In this document: positions 9,052 through 17,360 of the stretch, one piece after another
How the letters are laid out: each line of letters starts with the position of its first letter
Numbering within the stretch: position 1 is the first letter of the stretch
Assembly (NCBI GenBank): GCA_040766325.1
Contig: JAXGQR010000005.1
Coordinates: forward strand, 124,001 to 188,000
DNA length: 64,000 nt
Source: Dehalobacterium sp040766325
GTDB lineage: Bacteria; Bacillota; Dehalobacteriia; Dehalobacteriales; Dehalobacteriaceae
Direction of reading: 5' to 3'
Translations under genes and position numbers: made by a program
The notes under the pieces: generated by a model
Seen by the model: the letters and a program-made list of their open reading frames with translations, nothing else
Database searches by the model: none
Told to the model about the DNA's origin: nothing

Positions 9052-9240
9052 TGGGGAGTCGTAAGCGAACACATAAGAGAAATTCCTTGGATTATTACTT
9101 ATAACGATTGCGAACTGATAAGGGAAATATATAAGAAATATTCTATAACTGTATATGGTATTCAACACAATTCTAGTGGTTGTATACAAGGAAAAGAAGT
9201 AGTTATCACAAATATCCCAAATGATTTGTTTGTTTGGTAA
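9052..9240 (+). pseudogene. Remnant of DNA adenine methyltransferase, C-terminus
   Basis: The open stretch encodes a peptide including IPWIITYNDCELIREIYKKY and NIPNDLFVW before a stop. It resembles the C-terminal end of D12-class (Dam-type) N6-adenine methyltransferases. In-frame stops lie immediately upstream at 9046-9051, and no DPPY motif or start is present, so only the tail survives. Confidence 0.6.
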
Positions 9241-9284
9241 GTAACTGATAAATGCTATAATATTTTTAGAGAAGGCGGAGCCAA

Positions 9285-9606
9285 ATGAAAAGAATAATCT
9301 ACAACAAATTTAATTCGTGATAAAATTCCGGAAATCATTGAGCAAGCTGGTAAAAAAGCCAATGTAGAAAAACTACCAGATAACCAGTATTTTAATATGC
9401 TAAACATTAAACTAAGTGAAGAATTAGCTGAATATCAAGATGGTAACAGTATAGAGGAATTAGCGGATCTGGTTGAGGTTGTCTATGCTATTCTGGAATT
9501 CCAAGGAGTGTCATTGACAGAATTTGAAAAAATCCGACAAGATAAAATTAGCTCCAAAGGAGCCTTTAAAGAGAAATTATTTTTAAAGGAAGTAATTGAA
9601 GTCTAA
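9285..9606 (+). pseudogene. MazG-like nucleotide pyrophosphohydrolase, frameshifted
   Basis: The reading starts MKRIIYNK at 9285 after GGCGGAG and runs into TGA at 9318. Skipping one T near 9309 restores LIRDKIPEIIEQAGKK and continues to the stop at 9606, giving about 107 residues. EELAEYQ and EELADLVEV are the Glu-rich metal-binding helices of the all-alpha NTP pyrophosphatase (MazG-like) fold. Such small proteins (phosphoribosyl-ATP pyrophosphohydrolase-like) are frequent in phages and defence islands. The break is one base in the run AAATTT and could be a real mutation or a sequencing error. A shorter product might start at the ATG at 9397, but it would lack the first helix. Confidence 0.7.
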
Positions 9607-9612
9607 TTTTAG

Positions 9613-9828
9613 GTTTATGAAGTATTAGGGGTTGAGGATACTTCAAGAAAAGACGTAGAGCGAAACATCTTAATAAATCCTTTTAAACGATTTGAGGATA
9701 TGCGTTTTATGAAAAGAAGTCGAGATATAGAATATGTGGAATTAAATAAACATATTTTTAAAAGATTGACTACGGCAGAGATTAAGTGGCGGCATGAATA
9801 CCGTGAGCAAGGTAGTGTATGTTGGTGA
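9613..9828 (+). pseudogene. Unrecognised coding remnant without start codon
   Basis: An open frame of 71 codons begins after a stop at 9610 and ends at TGA 9826. The peptide (with KDVERNILINPFKRFED and KRLTTAEIKWRHEYREQ) has the composition of a real protein but no start codon or ribosome binding site before an internal ATG at 9700. I do not recognise the family. It lies in the decayed segment between the helicase and eamA. The 68 bases up to eamA hold nothing more. Confidence 0.35.
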
Positions 9829-9896
9829 TAAAAACTGTCATTTGGATCGTGAATGACAAGATGATTTTATATTGAAAGGATTGTGGTTCAACTTTA

Positions 9897-10859
9897 ATGA
9901 AAGCTCTCGATATAGCACTTGCCGCTATTGTTATCGTATTATGGGGTATTAATTTTACCGTGATCAAATTAGGTGTAAATGAAATACCACCGATGCTATT
10001 AATAGCCTTACGCTTCATTGTTGCGGCCTTTCCTGCAATTATCGTAAAGCGTCCGACGATCAGTTGGAAATATATTGCCGTTTATGGATTGACTGTGGGG
10101 GTAGGACAATTTTCCTTTCTATTCTACGCAATTCTCATAGGAATGCCGGCCGGTGTTGCATCTGTGGTATTGCAATCTCAGGCCTTTTTTACGATTTTTT
10201 TTGCTGGGATATGGTTTAAGGAGCGAATCAGAATTGGTCAAATTGTCGGTCTCATTGTGGCCGGGATGGGTCTTTTCTTAATCAGTGGGAATGTAGGCAG
10301 TCCACAGTTTTCAACTATACCAGTGGGACCATTTCTACTAACATTGGTAGCGGCATTTTTTTGGGCACTTTCCAATATTATCGTAAGGATGGCGTCTAAT
10401 GAGGCTGCTACACAGGGAACTAAGCTGAACATGTTAAGCATGGTTGTATGGTCTAGCCTTTTTCCCCCACTTCCGTTGCTGACTGCTTCTTTAATCTTGG
10501 AAAAACCGGATCTAATTTGGCACGCTTTGAGAGAAATAAATTTATTAGCAATCTTTTCTATATTGTATCTTGCAATTTTTGCTACACTGATTGGCTTTGC
10601 CATCTGGAGTACGCTGCTCTCGAAGTACCCGGCTCAGAAGATAGCTCCATTATCGCTACTTGTCCCTGTTGTAGGTCTTATTACTGCTCAAGTGTTTCTC
10701 AGAGAAGAGCTTTCTGTAGTGCAGTGGGTGGGAGGAGTGATAGTTATTGGGGGGTTGCTGATATCTAACTTCTCATCTCGGTTAGGAAAAGATGGTTCAG
10801 ATGAATCTGCGAGTTTGACGGCCCCAGGATCAGGAACATCTGCATCAAAAAATAGGTAA
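9897..10859 (+). CDS. eamA: EamA-type DMT exporter (amino acid/metabolite)
   Basis: A drug/metabolite transporter with ten predicted membrane helices in two EamA repeats. Signature stretches are LWGINFTVIKLG (first repeat), GMPAGVASVVLQSQAFFTI, and APLSLLVPVVGLITA (second repeat), very like Escherichia coli EamA, which exports cysteine and O-acetylserine. The ATG at 9897 follows GAAAGGA. The family part ends near LLISNFSSRLGKDG. The last 20 or so residues (rich in Ser, Ala and Gly) are read out of frame from a fragment of a second yjbQ copy, so the C-terminal tail is chimeric and the gene may have been trimmed by a recombination event. Exact substrate is unknown. Confidence 0.85.
   Translation: MKALDIALAAIVIVLWGINFTVIKLGVNEIPPMLLIALRFIVAAFPAIIVKRPTISWKYIAVYGLTVGVGQFSFLFYAILIGMPAGVASVVLQSQAFFTIFFAGIWFKERIRIGQIVGLIVAGMGLFLISGNVGSPQFSTIPVGPFLLTLVAAFFWALSNIIVRMASNEAATQGTKLNMLSMVVWSSLFPPLPLLTASLILEKPDLIWHALREINLLAIFSILYLAIFATLIGFAIWSTLLSKYPAQKIAPLSLLVPVVGLITAQVFLREELSVVQWVGGVIVIGGLLISNFSSRLGKDGSDESASLTAPGSGTSASKNR
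10805..10855 (+). pseudogene. Remnant of a second yjbQ copy, 3' end
   Basis: In a frame different from eamA the DNA encodes ICEFDGPRIRNICIKK and a stop. This matches the end of the intact YjbQ upstream (CEFDGPRTRNISIKI). At DNA level, 39 of 45 bases agree with the yjbQ end at about 5505-5549, and most differences are synonymous-type. It is therefore a diverged homologue, not a recent exact repeat. Confidence 0.75.
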
Positions 10860-10860
10860 G

Positions 10861-11055
10861 TTAGATCCTGCTAAGTATATGATTATTAATGATCCCATGT
10901 TAAATATAGGTGGAAGGACTGCGCAGATTGACCATGTGTATTGGCAGAAAAAAATACAGTATCTTTTTTTCTCGTGTCGCCTACAGTCAATGAATTTACT
11001 TGTATTGTTATGCTGTAGTGGATTGGTTATAATTAACATATGGACGAAATTATAA
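10861..11055 (+). pseudogene. Possible NERD-domain fragment
   Basis: The open frame encodes KYMIINDPMLNIGGRTAQIDHV, which resembles the N-terminal part of nuclease-related (NERD) domains, where a Gly-x-Thr/Ala-Gln-Ile-Asp-His motif is typical. After HV the similarity is lost and the frame ends at 11055. There is no start codon in a sensible position. Weakly supported. Confidence 0.3.
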
Positions 11056-11355
11056 ATAATTGCACAAACAAAAATGAAAGGTGTTGTCATTGTCAAAACC
11101 CCCAATACCGAATTACATGAGGAGCCTTGTTTGGGGCAATATAAAAGCAGCTGAAGAGCCACAGCTCCAAGCTGCTTATAAAAATAAAGCTGATAAGGCA
11201 TCCTTTAAGACAAGAGGTACTTGCCTAATGAAATAGTCGGGCATTTTATCATCAAGGGCAAATACGATATTTTCAAGATTAATGAGGTGCTGGATAAATA
11301 CAACCGGCCGCTGCTGGGAGGTTGAGTGATGGATTATTGGCTAAAACAACAGTTG
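11056..11355. other. Gap with no recognisable gene
   Basis: Contains short open pieces (for example LPNEIVGHFIIKGKYDIFK near 11,212-11,320) that look like coding remnants of unknown origin, and a 7-bp hairpin AGCAGCT/AGCTGCT at 11,146-11,176. Nothing can be named. Confidence 0.3.
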
Positions 11356-11634
11356 TTAGATGGGAAAGATGTAGTAAAGCGCGTTAGGGGCAAAAAGATG
11401 TAAAAGCGTAAGTAGTACTGTCAACAAAGCCGCTCGTTTATGCCACTTAAAAAATACCGCTTTTTTCTTCTTATAAAACAGTATTCCCAGCATAACGGTA
11501 GTAAAGACCATAATCCCAACGAGGGTACCCGTATGTAGCCGTAACGCTCCTAAAGCAAGATAACCGTGCACCAGGGCAATTAGCAGCAGGGAGACTCCCA
11601 AAGGCTTATGGATGGTGCGTAAAACCTTCATCAA
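11356..11634 (-). CDS. Small three-helix membrane protein, possible haem-binding (ferric-reductase-like) subunit
   Basis: A 92-residue protein with three hydrophobic segments (about residues 12-30, 36-52 and 68-90). Conserved-looking histidines lie at the ends of helices: TIHKPLG, ALVHGYLAL, FKWHKRA and LLHLFAP. Paired helix histidines of this kind bind haem b in small cytochrome b561/ferric-reductase-type proteins, but I cannot assign a family with confidence. It overlaps the 3' end of a 48-codon gene and lies downstream of a lipoprotein with a cytochrome b5-like domain, so the three probably work together in membrane electron transfer (inference). Confidence 0.6.
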   Translation of the reverse strand: MMKVLRTIHKPLGVSLLLIALVHGYLALGALRLHTGTLVGIMVFTTVMLGILFYKKKKAVFFKWHKRAALLTVLLTLLHLFAPNALYYIFPI

Positions 11635-11752
11635 CTTTGAAGAGGCGATTTTTTTCTTTGGGGAAAAACCTTCGGGCCAGGTGACGCAACCAATAAGATG
11701 AGGTAATGACAGTTAGCAGGATCAAATTGATGATGCCTAGTATTTTATACAA
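11606..11752 (-). CDS. Small single-helix membrane protein
   Basis: A 48-residue open frame with a TTG start, preceded by GGGGGTAAAGAG. The peptide begins YKILGIINLILLTVITSSYW, one hydrophobic helix, followed by a basic segment RHLARRFFPKEKNR. It overlaps the start of the next membrane gene by 29 bases in another frame, which suggests translational coupling. It matches the pattern of a short N-terminal subunit of a ferric-reductase-like pair. No family recognised. Confidence 0.45.
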   Translation of the reverse strand: MYKILGIINLILLTVITSSYWLRHLARRFFPKEKNRLFKVDEGFTHHP

Positions 11753-11771
11753 CTCTTTACCCCCTTCCCAT

Positions 11772-12107
11772 TCATTCTACTATTTTTCCGACGACAGGCA
11801 TCCTTGAGAGAATGGAGACACCGTGGGGTGATTTGTTTTTAATGACATCCGTAAGGTTTTGGCCGGCGGTGTGCCCATTATGTTCCCCGTTTCTCCATTT
11901 CTTGCTGCCGCTCACATCATAAATGATGCCGTCAACAGCTACGTATGCCGGGTTTCCTTCCTTTCCATTGTAGGCGAGAAGCTCTTCAAGAGTCAGTTCG
12001 AGCGGAGTAAGGTTGGAGGTACTGTCCTCAGGTGGTTGCTGAGTGCAGCCGCCTGTCAGCAAAAGAAAAACGACAATGGTAATTAAAATATTTCCGCACC
12101 TTTTCAT
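11772..12107 (-). CDS. Lipoprotein with cytochrome b5-like haem-binding domain
   Basis: 111 residues. Residues 1-20 are a lipoprotein signal with lipobox LTGGC, so the mature protein is anchored outside the membrane. About residues 36-110 are a cytochrome b5-like haem/steroid-binding domain: LTLEELLAYNGKEGNPAYVA, VDGIIYDVSGSKKWRNGEH and HTAGQNLTDVIKNKSPHG, the last containing axial-type His residues. Such short clostridial proteins have no known partner. The two small membrane genes downstream suggest a role in passing electrons across or at the membrane (inference). Confidence 0.8.
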   Translation of the reverse strand: MKRCGNILITIVVFLLLTGGCTQQPPEDSTSNLTPLELTLEELLAYNGKEGNPAYVAVDGIIYDVSGSKKWRNGEHNGHTAGQNLTDVIKNKSPHGVSILSRMPVVGKIVE

Positions 12108-12330
12108 CTGACCATCTGCAGCACCGGATACCCCAGGCTTTAGCTATAGGGAGGAAGCGCTGCTCTCCTTTCGTTTTTTTACATATGGTATTAAAAAAAT
12201 ATTATGCGATATCCTGATAATTGTCAATACAAGGCAAAGACCCAGTTAATTTATTTCTTTAAAAAAAAATGCCTTTTTTTAAACAGGGATTGAATTAGTA
12301 TAGGAAAACAAATAGATTGGTGGGAGAAAA

Positions 12331-12718
12331 TTGACGGAAGTGGTTGCCGCCCTGATATGGGATAATGATAAATTTATGATTTGCCAGCGACCGGCACACA
12401 AGGCTCGCCCTCTTTTATGGGAATTCGTCGGTGGTAAGGTTGAGCCAGGCGAAACAAAAGAACAGGCACTGATTCGTGAATGTCAAGAGGAGATGGCTGT
12501 CACCTTATCCGTTGGCGAGGTATTTATGGAGGTAGTGCATGAATATCCAGATATTACGGTGCATTTGACTGTTTTTAACGCCACGATTGCCCAGGAGTAA
12601 TACAAAGGTTGAGCACCGGGATATTCGATGGATCGATGTAGAGGAAATTTGCGAGTACGATTTTTGTCCCGCAGATGTAGAGATTTTAAGGAGATTGAAG
12701 GAAAAAGGGAGGTCGTGA
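12331..12718 (+). pseudogene. NUDIX hydrolase (MutT-like), frameshifted
   Basis: TTG start after GGGAG. The first 89 codons give the NUDIX box GGKVEPGETKEQ followed by RECQEEM (about residues 30-53) and end with TAA at 12598. In the next frame, from about 12593, the protein continues as KVEHRDIRWIDVEEI and ends at 12718. One missing base near 12594 therefore splits a gene of about 128 codons. MutT-like enzymes hydrolyse oxidised nucleotides such as 8-oxo-dGTP. The box has Ala where Gly is usual near its end. The truncated form lacks the last strand and helix. It may be a real pseudogene or an assembly indel. The 220 bases before it hold an A/T-rich spacer without a clear feature. Confidence 0.75.
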
Positions 12719-12722
12719 GGGC

Positions 12723-13952
12723 ATGAAAAAAATATTGTTATTATTTTTAATGATGACATTACTTCTTGCTATAACCGGTTGTCAAACAACAGAGTCCGGC
12801 GCCAATAATGAAAACCAGCAGTCCTTTCCAACTTCTCAGACAGGGGATCAAGCAGAGGAGCCTCTTTCCCGAGAGGTTGAAATTACTCTAACGGATGCTT
12901 ATCCTCACCTGTCCTTTAGGCAGCCTCTGGAATATCTTCATGCCGGGGATGGCAGTGATCGGGTTTTTGTTGTGGAAAAGGGGGGTCGGATCCTTGTGTT
13001 TCCTAATGATCCTCAGGTTCGGGAGGCCCAAGTTTTTTTGGATCTGACAGATCTGGTGGATGCAAATGCTTCGGAAAAAGGTTTGCTGGGCTTGGCTTTT
13101 CATCCTCAATATCGTAACGGTTTCTTTTATGTTAACTACACTACCGAAAAGGATACTGTCATCGCCCGTTATCAAACCGATCCCAATAATCCCCATCGGG
13201 GTTTGGCCGATAGCGGGCAAATCATACTTTCTTTTCCGCAGCCATATGCCAATCATAACGGCGGCCACATGGCTTTTGGAGAGGATGGCTTTCTTTATAT
13301 TGCTACCGGGGACGGGGAATCGAAAGGGGACCCTCAGAATAACGCGCAGAATTTGAGTAACTTACTGGGAAAGATCCTGCGTATTGACGTTGATCGCCCC
13401 GGCGCAGGATAGCATTACGGCATTCCGGCAGACAATCCATTCGCAGGCAATACCCAGGGCTTTAAGGAGGAAATATTTGCCTATGGTCTGAGAAACCCAT
13501 GGAAATTCAGCTTTGATCGGCAAGGGGGCCGGCTATGGGCAGCCGATGTGGGACAAGACAAGGTGGAGGAAATTAATCTGATCGAAAAAGGGAAAAACTA
13601 CGGTTGGAATCTCATGGAGGGTAGTCGGTATTATTCTGCCCGAGAAGACGTTACCCAAGAGGGGCTGGTTTTACCCGTTTGGGAATATGAACACCAGTTA
13701 GGAAAATCCATCACCGGGGGTACGGTTTACTACGGTGACGATATTCCCGCGCTGAAAGGGGCGTACATTTACGGAGACTTTGTCACGGGAAGGATTTGGG
13801 CATTGTGGCTTGATAATGATCTAAAGGTGGATAACAGGCAGCTGTTAGATACCGAGCTGCGTATCTCCTCCTTTGGAGTGGACGGAAATAATGAAATATA
13901 TGTGGTTGACTATCAAGGAAAGATTTACAAATTGGTCCCAAAGTCCGATTAA
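12723..13952 (+). pseudogene. PQQ-type glucose/sorbosone dehydrogenase lipoprotein interrupted by an in-frame TAG
   Basis: A six-bladed beta-propeller of the soluble sugar dehydrogenase (YliI-like) family, 409 codons. Residues 1-20 are a lipoprotein signal with lipobox AITGC. Family stretches include FVVEKGGRI, GLLGLAFHPQY, NHNGGHMAFGEDGFLYIATGDG, LRNPWKFSFDR and VGQDKVEEINLIEKGKNYGW. Codon 230 (13,410-13,412) is TAG. Both halves stay in one frame, and the sequence after the stop (HYGIPADNPFAG) is the expected continuation. A CAG-to-TAG change would explain it. Read-through by suppression or pyrrolysine is possible in principle, but several genes in the window end in TAG. It follows the nudix gene by 5 bases. 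Confidence 0.75.
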
Positions 13953-13995
13953 TGGGGTAGTATTTCTTAGCCGTCAATTTCAAAGCAGTTTTATT

Positions 13996-14319
13996 TTAAT
14001 GAGATGTTCCATAAAGGTTAAGTATAACAATACCGCCAATTACCAGGATGATTCCAATTACACCAAAAAAATTAATGGTTTCCTTAAATATGCCGATGGA
14101 AATTAAGACAGAGGCAATAATCCCAACCCCCGACCATGTGGCATAAGCAATACTTAAGTTAATTGACAGCAGTGCTTTGGAAAAAAGGAAAAAACAAAGA
14201 GCGTAGGCTAAAAGGCAACCGAGAGAGGGCAGAAATTTGGTAAAGCCTGCAGCATATTTCATTAAGGTTGTCCCTAGTAATTCTAAAGCAATGGCCAGAG
14301 ATAAATATAAATAACCCAT
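13996..14319 (-). CDS. Small multidrug resistance (SMR) family exporter
   Basis: 107 residues with four membrane helices. The N-terminus MGYLYLSLAIALELLGTTLMKYAAG carries the essential membrane Glu (residue 13) of SMR proteins. The middle holds YALCFFLFSKAL and SIAYATWSGVGI, typical of the EmrE branch rather than the Gdx/SugE branch. It would exchange protons for cationic compounds as a dimer. The ATG at 14,319 is preceded by AAAGGAG at ideal spacing; longer forms upstream lack this. Confidence 0.9.
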   Translation of the reverse strand: MGYLYLSLAIALELLGTTLMKYAAGFTKFLPSLGCLLAYALCFFLFSKALLSINLSIAYATWSGVGIIASVLISIGIFKETINFFGVIGIILVIGGIVILNLYGTSH

Positions 14320-14416
14320 ACAATTACTCCTTTTGTAAGCGTGCATCGTGAAGTTTTAATAAATGGCATTATGAGAACAATTAATATGGATTCAGTGAAG
14401 GCCGTTTATCGGTAAC

Positions 14417-15246
14417 TTATTCTTGATAAGCTTGGCGCAATAATCTGATTTCCTCTGCATAACCGGGTAATTCATTGGGGGTTTCCAGAAAAAAAGGCAG
14501 GTGGCGCAGTTTGGGGTGATTGATCACATTTTTGATTGTTTCCCATCCTAAGGTTCCTTGGCCAAGTTTTTGATGTCGGTCTTTATGGCTGGCCGGGTCG
14601 TTCATGCTGTCATTTAAATGAATGGCGTATAGCTTATCCAAACCGATGATTTCATGGAATTCCTCAATAACCCCATCCAGATTATTGATAATATCATAGC
14701 CGGCATCACTGATATGGCAGGTATCCAGGCAAACGCCTACTTTATCCTTTAAGATCACGCCATCTAAAATCTCTTTATTTCCTCAAAAGAGCGGCCTATT
14801 TCCGTGCCTTTTCCGGCCATGGTTTCTATGAGGACCGTGGTTGTTTGCGATCGTTTGAGAATACTATTTAACATTTCAATAATTAGACGGATCCCCGTTT
14901 CAACTCCTTGCCCCACGTGGTTACCAGGATGAAAATTATAAAGATTGCCAGGCAGATACTCCATACGCATCAAGTCATCTGCCATGGTTTCCCAGGCAAA
15001 TTCACGGGTTCTCTCAACTTTTGCAGCCGGGTTCATGGTATAAGGTGCATGGGCTAAGATGGGGCCAAAGTGATGCTCTTTCATCAGAGATAAAAGTGCC
15101 TCCGCATCTTGAGGGTCAATTTTCTTCCCTGCTGCCTCTGGATTGCGCGTAAAAAACTGAAAGGTGTTGGCGCCAATTTCTAAGGCGTCCTTGCCCATGG
15201 CCTCAAAACCTTGGGCCGAGGATAAATGACAACCGATCAAAAACAT
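14417..15246 (-). pseudogene. nfo: Endonuclease IV (AP endonuclease), frameshifted
   Basis: Cuts DNA 5' to abasic sites in base excision repair. The N-terminal half starts at ATG 15,246 after CAGGAGG and reads MFLIGCHLSSAQGFEAMG, with zinc-ligand regions LAHAPYTMN, NFHPGNHVG and LIETMAGKGTEIGRSFEEIK. The C-terminal half, in another frame from about 14,767, reads ILDGVILKDKVGVCLDTCHISDAGYD, HLNDSMNDPASHKDRH and FFLETPNE. A single missing A in the run near 14,767 explains the break. Together they give about 277 residues, the normal family length, and all metal ligands are present. It is therefore either recently inactivated or an assembly error. Confidence 0.85.
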
Positions 15247-15279
15247 AATAAACCTCCTGATGTGCAAACAATCTTTAAG

Positions 15280-15306
15280 AAAACCGGATCCAGAGACCCG
15301 GTTTTT
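15280..15306. terminator. Small bidirectional hairpin
   Basis: 8-bp stem AAAACCGG/CCGGTTTT with short A/T runs on both sides. It lies downstream of the minus-strand rubredoxin-like remnant. Confidence 0.45.
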
Positions 15307-15329
15307 AGATCAAGTGATTATTAATAGCA

Positions 15330-15486
15330 TTATTTTCGATTCTTATAGATATCTTCGTTAATATTATCGTCAAATCCGCATTCCGGTGTGTAACAAGTGG
15401 CATCAACAAAGGAACAAGCATTACCGCAAGAAGGGCATTTTTCCGGGGGCTTCCGTTTCAATCGTATATTTACATATCGTGCACAT
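15330..15486 (-). pseudogene. Small rubredoxin-like zinc/iron-ribbon protein, frameshifted
   Basis: The minus strand encodes MCTICKYTIETEAP, then after one missing base in a run of five C (plus-strand G at 15,445-15,449) PEKCPSCGNACSFVDATCYTPECGFDD and a stop. The C-x2-C...C-x2-C pairs and the EAPxKCPxCG stretch resemble the rubredoxin-like domain found beside rubrerythrins and ferritin-like proteins. A ferritin-like gene lies just beyond on the plus strand. No good ribosome binding site is seen before the ATG, so both the start and functionality are doubtful. Confidence 0.5.
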
Positions 15487-15663
15487 CAATTTGGCAATTG
15501 GAAAATTTTTACATATATGTTTTGAGATATTTTGCTATTTAAGAGAAATCTAATTAAGTTTACTCTTCAGAGCTGAAATTAGTCAATGTAAGAGTGGATA
15601 AAAGCTGAAAAATATATTAATATTAGATTAGACTATCTGAAATTGATCAAGATGAAGGGGGAG

Positions 15664-16146
15664 ATGGTATTGCTACCGGCTTTTAATGGAATGGATGTCA
15701 TAACTTTTGCGGTGGAAATTGAGAAAAACGGACGAAATTTTTATGGTGCTGTAGCCGAGAAAATTCAGGATGCAGAGGTTAAAGAAACCTTTTTGATGCT
15801 CAAAGGGCAGGAAGAACAACATATTAAGGATTTTGAACAATTATTGACGAAAACCACCGATCAACAGGCGCAAGAAACCTATGACGGGGAGTATCTGGAA
15901 TATGTCAAGGCTTTAGTCGATAATCATGTTTTTAATCCTGATGCCGATATTAATGCACTGGCGGATCAAGTTAAGACCAAGGCGGAAGGGATTAATTTGG
16001 CTCTTCGTTTTGAAAAGGATTCCATTATCTTTTTTACGGAATTAAAAAACATAGTCGCCCCTCATAGCAAAGAAATAGTCGAGGAATTAATTAACCAGGA
16101 GCGAGAACATATTAGAGTGCTTTCCAAGATCAAAAAAGAAGATTAA
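15664..16146 (+). CDS. Ferritin-like di-iron protein (rubrerythrin family)
   Basis: About 160 residues forming a four-helix bundle. Di-iron ligands are visible as two ExxH-type motifs, EEQHIKDF and EREHIRVL, plus helix glutamates in AVEIEKNGRNFY and RFEKDSIIFF. It lacks a C-terminal rubredoxin domain. Such proteins protect anaerobes from peroxide or store iron. Start choice is uncertain: a GGGGGAG site lies at 15,657-15,663, which is too close to ATG 15,664 but well placed for TTG 15,670; the frame is open further upstream. A terminator follows directly. Confidence 0.8.
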   Translation: MVLLPAFNGMDVITFAVEIEKNGRNFYGAVAEKIQDAEVKETFLMLKGQEEQHIKDFEQLLTKTTDQQAQETYDGEYLEYVKALVDNHVFNPDADINALADQVKTKAEGINLALRFEKDSIIFFTELKNIVAPHSKEIVEELINQEREHIRVLSKIKKED

Positions 16147-16150
16147 TAAT

Positions 16151-16186
16151 AACCAAACCCTCCACTCAGGAGGGTTTGGTTATTTT
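16151..16186. terminator. Bidirectional terminator between converging genes
   Basis: Perfect 13-bp stem (AACCAAACCCTCC / GGAGGGTTTGGTT) with a 5-base loop, flanked by A and T runs. It serves the ferritin-like gene (plus) and the flavoprotein gene (minus). Confidence 0.85.
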
Positions 16187-16191
16187 TAATT

Positions 16192-16785
16192 TTAAGATGA
16201 TTTTTTTTGTAAAAATGAATTTAGACCTCGGGTGAGTTTTTCTTTGACATCGGTTTTTTCTCTAATAGCGCCCTTTTCATCAATGTCTGGAAAAAACAGC
16301 CCTCCCTCGTAATTGGCTTCAACGGTAGAGGCGAATATTTTGAGGGATTTTTCCGCGCACAAAAAGGTATCCGGCAGATTGGTTGCTCCGCAAAGCAGAG
16401 CAAATAATCCTCTCTTAGCCCTGAAACTATCATCCCGAATCACTTTTTCATTAAGAATATAGTGAGCCGCCCAATAACATTGGGTACGGTCGATCAAAGC
16501 CTTGGGCAAAGCCCCTAAGGCCTGAAAATAGATGGGGGCTGTGAAAATAATTTTCTCACTACCGGTGATTTTCGGATAAAGGGGAATCATTTCGTCTTTG
16601 ACGTGGCAGCGACCGTCTTTATTACACGCCCCGCAAGCAATACAGGGAGAGAAGCGGTATTCCCTGAGATAAATGATTTCGCTTTCATAGTTGTTTTCTT
16701 GGGCAATGTCTGCTGCCCATTGAGCTAAGAGGTCGGTATTGCCTTTTTTCCGGGGACTGGTCGCAATAATCAGAACTTTTCTCAT
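16192..16785 (-). CDS. Iron-sulfur flavoprotein / NAD(P)H-dependent FMN reductase-like
   Basis: 197 residues of flavodoxin-like fold. The N-terminal phosphate loop is SPRKKGNTDLL (about residues 10-20). A compact cysteine motif CIACGACNKDGRC (about residues 48-60) follows, as in archaeal and clostridial iron-sulfur flavoproteins where it binds a [4Fe-4S] cluster. FTAPIYFQALGALPKALIDR is the FMN-binding region. These proteins transfer electrons to oxygen, peroxide or quinones in anaerobes. Its ATG is preceded by AAGGAGTTGC. The convergent ferritin-like gene hints at a shared oxidative-stress theme (inference). Confidence 0.85.
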   Translation of the reverse strand: MRKVLIIATSPRKKGNTDLLAQWAADIAQENNYESEIIYLREYRFSPCIACGACNKDGRCHVKDEMIPLYPKITGSEKIIFTAPIYFQALGALPKALIDRTQCYWAAHYILNEKVIRDDSFRAKRGLFALLCGATNLPDTFLCAEKSLKIFASTVEANYEGGLFFPDIDEKGAIREKTDVKEKLTRGLNSFLQKKSS

Positions 16786-17360
16786 GTTGCAACTCCTTTG
16801 CCTTGATTGATACGAAAAACATAACAGATTTGTCGGCTATTGACAACCTAAAAAGTATTTTCAGCACATTTATTTTTGACAAAAGAAGATTTATGTCGAA
16901 AATATGGGATATTCACAGAAAAAGGAAAGATATTTCTCGTCATTTTCCCCTGATGATATTATTTATGGATCAGGGCTTGGTCAAAGAAATCAAATAAATG
17001 CATCATGAATAAAAATTCAAGCACTACCTGGCGTGCAGTCATTCATTTGACTAAGGCTTAAAGGAAAAGCCGGTTTATAATGTAATACTAATTCATGTTT
17101 TAACCAGGCGTAGTAACGGTTTATTTGGGACGAGAGCAGGAACCCTTTATTTTAAAGGGATTGAGGCATTGCCTTAACAAAAACACATCAAAAAGTGGTG
17201 TGTTTTTATTCATATTTGGGGAATGATCCCGAAAGGTTTTTTTAGCCGGCGACAATCTTTACTGTGTTTTCCGAATTGATTTTGATAAATTAAGAGCAAG
17301 GAACGGGTGAGAAAAATCCAGAAGCTCCAACATGATAGAAAAATCAAGGAGGAAAAGAAA
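16786..17360. other. Intergenic region with an orphan terminator
   Basis: No convincing gene. A TATAAT-like box lies near 17,076, but without a -35 box at proper distance. A hairpin with U-run at 17,179-17,207 ends whatever is transcribed here, so a small RNA of roughly 100 bases is possible but unproven. Confidence 0.3.
17179..17207 (+). terminator. Orphan terminator hairpin
   Basis: 11-bp stem AAAAACACATC / GGTGTGTTTTT (one G-U pair), loop AAAAAGT. No gene ends just before it. Confidence 0.5.

Noticed and set aside
16803..16997. Small open frame of 64 codons
   Set aside because: No ribosome binding site, low-complexity composition and overlap with the promoter region of the divergent flavoprotein gene.
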